From CAWDNM01 sp964521195 (lineage in GTDB: Bacteria > Actinomycetota > Coriobacteriia > Anaerosomatales > JAAXUF01): DNA of 64,000 bases. This document shows, one piece after another, positions 59,957-64,000 of the stretch (position 1 is its first letter; every line of letters begins with the position of its first letter). Made by a program: the position numbers and the translations under genes. Under the pieces are notes generated by a model. It ran no database searches. It was not told where the DNA came from and saw only the letters and a program-made list of their open reading frames with translations. The stretch is from positions 1-64,000 of the forward strand of contig CAZFRE010000003.1 in assembly GCA_964521195.1 (NCBI GenBank). The letters run 5' to 3'.

Positions 59957-60859
59957 ATGTTCCGCATCACCGGTACAACGAGACTCGCCGGTGTCATCGG
60001 TTGGCCGATCGAGCATTCGCTCTCACCGGCCATGCACAACGCCGTCTATGAGCAGCTCGGTCTCGACTGGGCGTACGTGCCGCTTGCCGTGTCCGATGAG
60101 ATCGGCTTGCGCCGTGTCGTGGGCGCGGTCCGCTCGCTGCCGTTCATCGGGTTCAACGTGACGATGCCCTACAAGGCCGACGTGCTCGAGCTCTGCGACG
60201 AGGTGGCGATGGCCGCTCGGATGGCGGGCGCGGTCAACACGGTCCACTGCACGGACGGTCGGCTCGTCGGCTACAACACCGACGGCCGCGGCATGCTGGA
60301 GTCCCTTGCAGACGACGCCGGCTTCTCTCCCGAGGGCAAGCGGGTCGTGCTTCTCGGTGCCGGAGGTGCCGCGGGCGCGGCGATCGTCGCGTTCATCCTC
60401 GGACGCGCGGCACGTGTCGATGTCGTCGTGCGCGACCTCACTCGGGGCGAGGAGATCATCGCTCGGGTCGAGCCGCACCTCAAAGACACCGTCGCGACCG
60501 CGGTCACGTTCGACGAGGCGGAGGGCGCCGTTCGTGGTGCCGACCTCATCGTCAACGCTACTCCGGTCGGGATGTCCGAAGACGACGAGAGCCCTGTCCC
60601 GGGCGCATGGCTGTCGGCGAACCAGATCGTGTTCGACATGGTCTATGGGCGTGCTCGGCCCACAAGACTCATCGAGGAGGCCAGGGCGCGAGGCGCATCG
60701 GCGCTCGACGGACTGGGCATGCTCGTGAGCCAGGGAGCGACCGCCGTCGACATCTGGAACGAGGATCGTGACGGACGCAAGACGCCCCGCGACACCATGC
60801 GTGCGGCCGCCGAGACGGAGTTGGCGCGTCGGATAGCCGCGATGGGTGGTGTCCGGTGA
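59957..60859 (+). CDS. aroE: Shikimate dehydrogenase
   Basis: The 300-residue enzyme reduces 3-dehydroshikimate with NADPH in aromatic amino acid synthesis. It shows VIGWPIEHSLSPAMHNAVY, the catalytic Lys in NVTMPYKADV, AGAVNTVHCTDGRLVGYNTD, the nucleotide site LLGAGGAAGAAI and the C-terminal DGLGMLVSQGA. GGAGGAA precedes ATG. Its stop overlaps the GTG of the PilB-like gene. Confidence 0.96.
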   Translation: MFRITGTTRLAGVIGWPIEHSLSPAMHNAVYEQLGLDWAYVPLAVSDEIGLRRVVGAVRSLPFIGFNVTMPYKADVLELCDEVAMAARMAGAVNTVHCTDGRLVGYNTDGRGMLESLADDAGFSPEGKRVVLLGAGGAAGAAIVAFILGRAARVDVVVRDLTRGEEIIARVEPHLKDTVATAVTFDEAEGAVRGADLIVNATPVGMSEDDESPVPGAWLSANQIVFDMVYGRARPTRLIEEARARGASALDGLGMLVSQGATAVDIWNEDRDGRKTPRDTMRAAAETELARRIAAMGGVR

Positions 60860-62529
60860 GCGCCGCGACCGCAATGAGACTGGGCCGCATGCTGGTGGCG
60901 GCCGGCGTCATCAGTGACGAGCAGCTCACCGAGGCGGTCGCCGGGGCTGAAGGGCGCCCGCTGCCGCACGTGCTGTCCGAGCTCGGCTTCGCGTCCGAGA
61001 CGCGGGTGGCGCAGGCGATCGCGGAGTCGATGGGGCTCGCATTCGTCGACATCGGCGCCTACGACATCGATCCCAACGCCGCGCTGATGCTCTCGAGCGA
61101 TCTCATGCGCAAGTACTCGATCCTCCCGATCAAGCTGCAGGACGACGATCTTGTCGTCGCGATGGCAGACCCGGCGAACATCTTCGCCATCGACGACCTG
61201 CGCATCGTGACCGGCAAGGAGATCCGCCCGGTCGTTGCAGTGGAAAGCGATCTCGTCTCGGCGATCGACCGGTTCTCGGCGGGGCAGGCCAACGTCAGCG
61301 ACATGGTCGGCGATCTCGAGCAAGCGGTGGCCACGACCTCGGATACCCAGGACGAGGACGGCGAGGGCGAAGAGTCGGGCGTCGCTCGGCTCATGAACCA
61401 GATCATCACCGAGGCCATCCGCCAGGGCGCCGGCGACATCTACATCGAGCCGATGGAGACGGAGGTGCGAGTCCGGTACCGCATCGACGGCGTGTGCCAG
61501 GAGATCACCCGCCGTCCGCGCAGCATCCACCGGCAGCTCATCAGCCGCCTCAAGATCAGCTCCGGCATGGACATCGCGGAGCGGCGCGTCCCGCAGGACG
61601 GCCGATTCGGCGTCGTGCTCGACGGCAAGTCGGTCGACTTCCGCGTCGCGGTGCTGCCCATCGTCGCCGGAGAGCTGGCGGTTCTGCGACTTCTGCGCAG
61701 GGACTCCATCATGATGTCCCTCAAAGACCTCGGGTTCCTCGAGTACAACCTCAACGCGCTGCTCGAGGCGTTGAAGCTCCCATATGGGGCCATCCTCGTC
61801 ACCGGCCCGACCGGTTCCGGTAAGTCGACCACGCTCTACGCGGCGATCAACGAGACCAACGACCCCAAGTCCAACCTCATCACCGTCGAGGACCCGGTCG
61901 AGTACCGGCTCGCCGGTCTCTCGCAGGTCCAGGTGCACGAGAAGGCAGGCATGACCTTCGCCGCCGCGCTGCGTTCGATCCTTCGCCAGGACCCCGACAA
62001 GGTCATGATCGGTGAGATCCGAGATCGCGAGACCGGCACGATCGCCATCGAAGCCGCGCTCACCGGCCACCTCGTCCTCTCGACGCTGCACACCAACGAT
62101 GCTCCGTCCGCCATCACGCGACTGACCGAGATGGGGATCGAGCCGTTCCTCTCGGCGTCGGCTGTCACGCTCGTGCTCGCCCAGCGCCTTGCGCGCCGGC
62201 TGTGTCCGGAATGCAAAGAGAAGTACGTGCCCGAGGAGGCCGTGCTGGAGCGGATCGGGTTCCCGTTCGAGAAGGGCAGCCCCCCGACGCTCTACCGCGC
62301 CCGTGGCTGCAAGAAGTGCGGTGGCATCGGCTACAAGGGACGCATGGGTATCCACGAGGTCATGACGATGAGCGAGCGCCTTGAGCGGCTCACGGTCGAG
62401 AACGGCTCGGCCGATGAGATCAAGCGCGCGGCGATCGAAGAGGGGATGCTGACCCTTCGCGACGACGGTTTCTCGAAGGTGAAGGCGGGCATGACGTCGA
62501 TCGAGGAGATCCTCCGAGTCGTCGTATAG
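60856..62529 (+). CDS. Type IV pilus/type II secretion assembly ATPase (PilB/GspE)
   Basis: The 557-residue ATPase has an N-terminal MshEN-type domain (about 1-150), an acidic linker near 160-175, Walker A TGPTGSGKSTTLY, the Asp box ITVEDPVEY, Walker B VMIGEIRDRETG and His box HLVLSTLHTNDA. Two C-x2-C pairs (CPEC, CKKC) bind zinc near the C-terminus, as in GspE. It powers pilus or secretion pseudopilus assembly. The GTG start overlaps the aroE stop. Other pilus genes are presumably downstream, outside the window. Confidence 0.94.
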   Translation: MSAATAMRLGRMLVAAGVISDEQLTEAVAGAEGRPLPHVLSELGFASETRVAQAIAESMGLAFVDIGAYDIDPNAALMLSSDLMRKYSILPIKLQDDDLVVAMADPANIFAIDDLRIVTGKEIRPVVAVESDLVSAIDRFSAGQANVSDMVGDLEQAVATTSDTQDEDGEGEESGVARLMNQIITEAIRQGAGDIYIEPMETEVRVRYRIDGVCQEITRRPRSIHRQLISRLKISSGMDIAERRVPQDGRFGVVLDGKSVDFRVAVLPIVAGELAVLRLLRRDSIMMSLKDLGFLEYNLNALLEALKLPYGAILVTGPTGSGKSTTLYAAINETNDPKSNLITVEDPVEYRLAGLSQVQVHEKAGMTFAAALRSILRQDPDKVMIGEIRDRETGTIAIEAALTGHLVLSTLHTNDAPSAITRLTEMGIEPFLSASAVTLVLAQRLARRLCPECKEKYVPEEAVLERIGFPFEKGSPPTLYRARGCKKCGGIGYKGRMGIHEVMTMSERLERLTVENGSADEIKRAAIEEGMLTLRDDGFSKVKAGMTSIEEILRVVV

Positions 62530-62674
62530 AGCCCGCCCGGGGCGTTTGCGCAGGTCGGTTGTGTCGCTACTGCCTTCGTGAGAGTATGGAATATCTCGTC
62601 GACCGGCGGGCTTGTTGTCGCGCGCCCACGGTCCGATGAGCACGGATTTCTAGTCAAGCGGAGGTGCACACTCG

Positions 62675-63277
62675 ATGGCTGACAACCCGCTCGGCGACTT
62701 CTTCATCTCGGACGCCGATGACGATCTGCTCGAGTACGACGAGCCCATCGTCGCTGCCGTCGTCGTGCCCACGGTCGCGGCACCTGCCACGGCACCGGCG
62801 GCACCGGTAGTGCCCGCAGCTGCCCCGACCGCGCCCGCTGCGCCCGCGGCGGTGCCCGCACAGGTTCCGGCCGAGGCGCCGGTCGCGCGTGCGGCGGTCG
62901 CACACCAGCCTTCGCGCGAGGAGCGCCTGGCGCAGGCACTCAACGACCTCATGGACGAAAGCCAGGAGATCCAGGCCGCGGCACTCGTGTCGCTTGACGG
63001 ATTCACGATGGCGTCGGCCCTGCCCGATGGCATGCACGAGGACCGTGTGGGCGCCATGTCGGCAGCGATTCTCGGATTGGGTGAGCGCGCTGCGGCCGAG
63101 CTCGGAAGGGGACAGCTGTCCCAGGTATTCATCGAGGGGGACGACGGCTACGTCATGCTCATCGCGGCAGGCGACAGAGCCGTGCTCACCTGTTTGGCCG
63201 ATATCGAGGCGAAACTGGGCCTCGTGCTCTACGACATGCGCGGGGCGGCAGAACGAATCGCCGAGATCCTCGGCTAG
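62675..63277 (+). CDS. Roadblock/LC7 domain protein
   Basis: The 200-residue protein has a short acidic N-terminal segment (DFFISDADDDLLEYD), an Ala/Pro/Val-rich linker (about 28-80) and a C-terminal Roadblock/LC7 domain (LMDESQEIQAAALVSLDGFTMASALP, AILGLGERAAAELGRG). Such domains regulate small GTPases of the MglA type and polarity of pili. GGAGG lies 9 bases before ATG. It lies after the PilB-like gene and before a DUF4388 protein. The gap 62530-62674 shows no clear promoter. Confidence 0.8.
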   Translation: MADNPLGDFFISDADDDLLEYDEPIVAAVVVPTVAAPATAPAAPVVPAAAPTAPAAPAAVPAQVPAEAPVARAAVAHQPSREERLAQALNDLMDESQEIQAAALVSLDGFTMASALPDGMHEDRVGAMSAAILGLGERAAAELGRGQLSQVFIEGDDGYVMLIAAGDRAVLTCLADIEAKLGLVLYDMRGAAERIAEILG

Positions 63278-63324
63278 GGCGAATGGAACGGTACCGACTC
63301 GACCACGTTCGGAGCGGCGACTAG

Positions 63325-64000
63325 ATGGCGTTGCGCGGCAACCTCAAGGACTTCAGCCTACCTGACGTCTTCCAGCTGGTGACCTTCAGCCGGAAGAGCG
63401 GTGTGCTGCGCATCAAGCGGGCCGACGGTGCCGAGGGCAGCGTGTGGTTCCGCGAAGGCGACGTCTTCTTCGCGCAGTCGAACTGGCACGCGGAACTTCT
63501 CGGTGAGCGGCTCGTGCGTGCCCAGCGGATCACGCCGCAGGCGCTCGAGCGCGCGCTGTCGATCCGAGCCGACGAGTCCTCAGACGGGCGCCGCCTCGGT
63601 GAGATCCTCATCGCGGAGGGCTACATCACAGACAAGGTCCTCGAGGCCTTCGTGTCCGAGCAGATCCAAGAGACGATCTTCGATCTGATGCGCTGGGATG
63701 AAGGCGACTTCGACTTCGAGGCGACTCCGGAGATCGCCGACGAGGACATCGGCCTGTCAGTCTCCATCGAGAACGTGGTGATGGAAGGCAGCCGTCGCCT
63801 CGACGAGTGGACGCGCATCCGCAAGAAGATCCCCTCGATGGACGTCGTCTTCAAGATGGCTACCGCGCCCGGCGAAGGCACCTTCGAGATATCGCTGAAG
63901 CCGATGGAGTGGAACCTGCTGCTTCTGGTCGACGGCACTCGGAGCGTCGCGGAACTCGCGTATGCGACCAACCGCACCGACTTCGAGGTGGCTCGCATCA
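63325..64000 (+). CDS. DUF4388 (PATAN-like) domain protein, 3' end outside the window
   Basis: The frame is open from ATG 63325 to the window end (225 codons). The N-terminus MALRGNLKDFSLPDVFQLV with SGVLRIKRADG and VWFREGDVFFAQS is the DUF4388/PATAN pattern seen in two-component and gliding proteins. A second region has GRRLGEILIAEGYITDKVLEAFV and DLMRWDEGDFDFE. It follows the Roadblock protein by 47 bases and is probably in the same operon. Confidence 0.82.
   Translation, partial: MALRGNLKDFSLPDVFQLVTFSRKSGVLRIKRADGAEGSVWFREGDVFFAQSNWHAELLGERLVRAQRITPQALERALSIRADESSDGRRLGEILIAEGYITDKVLEAFVSEQIQETIFDLMRWDEGDFDFEATPEIADEDIGLSVSIENVVMEGSRRLDEWTRIRKKIPSMDVVFKMATAPGEGTFEISLKPMEWNLLLLVDGTRSVAELAYATNRTDFEVARI

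Overview
The window is GC-rich chromosomal DNA, gene-dense and with little intergenic space. It reads as ordinary core genome from an anaerobic member of the Actinomycetota, most likely a Coriobacteriia-type lineage. That placement is inferred from gene content: a B12-dependent class II ribonucleotide reductase, a superoxide reductase instead of catalase or SOD, bifunctional-type dCTP deaminase, PdxS/PdxT, an actinobacterial-type LexA box and a RecJ-helicase fusion. No phage, insertion sequence, CRISPR array or tRNA gene was found.

Layout. 1-1100: 3' end of a 23S rRNA gene and a complete 5S gene held in a long inverted repeat. 1.2-7.3 kb: NifU-like protein, nrdJ behind a promoter carrying two NrdR boxes, dcd, an FAD-dependent geranylgeranyl-reductase-type oxidoreductase, two small Cys-containing proteins and an endonuclease III-like DNA glycosylase. 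7.3-16 kb: DUF1015 protein, AzlCD exporter, LemA, Lgt, a DUF3048 lipoprotein, pdxST and L-asparaginase. 16-20.6 kb: yebC, then ruvC-ruvA-ruvB behind a perfect LexA box, followed by a membrane protein and an M48-like protein that has lost its zinc site. 20.7-24.6 kb: superoxide reductase, isochorismatase-like hydrolase, folD and a cold-shock protein. 24.6-33.6 kb: queuosine genes queH, queA and tgt interleaved with a PHP phosphoesterase and an ECF sigma/anti-sigma pair, then yajC, an HD hydrolase, secD and secF.

33.7-46 kb: a 1208-residue RecJ-HIRAN-RecQ-like fusion, relA/spoT, a glyoxalase II-like hydrolase, a histone-deacetylase-like deacylase, a membrane diguanylate cyclase with a haem-c motif, hisS and aspS. 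46.05-46.26 kb: a promoter followed by a structured, non-coding stretch that fits 6S RNA, lying between aspS and a lipoprotein-rarA pair. 48-56 kb: DUF948 protein, RsbW-like kinase, SigB/SigF-type sigma factor, AI-2E-family transporter, alaS, ruvX and two tandem mltG genes. 56.5-64 kb: a Fur-family regulator, an ABC transporter with a partner TPR-like protein, a YqeG-type phosphatase, aroE, a PilB/GspE ATPase, a Roadblock/LC7 protein and the start of a DUF4388 protein cut by the window end.

Many neighbours overlap by 1-11 bases (ATGA, GTGA or TGATG junctions), so translational coupling in long operons is probably common. Promoters usually show a TA-N3-T -10 element (TAGAAT, TACACT, TAGACT, TACAAT) with a weak -35, and several start codons sit at or next to the predicted transcription start. 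The items most worth follow-up are the candidate 6S RNA, the RecJ-HIRAN-RecQ fusion, the catalytically dead M48 homologue, the haem-c diguanylate cyclase and the NrdR and LexA operator sites.
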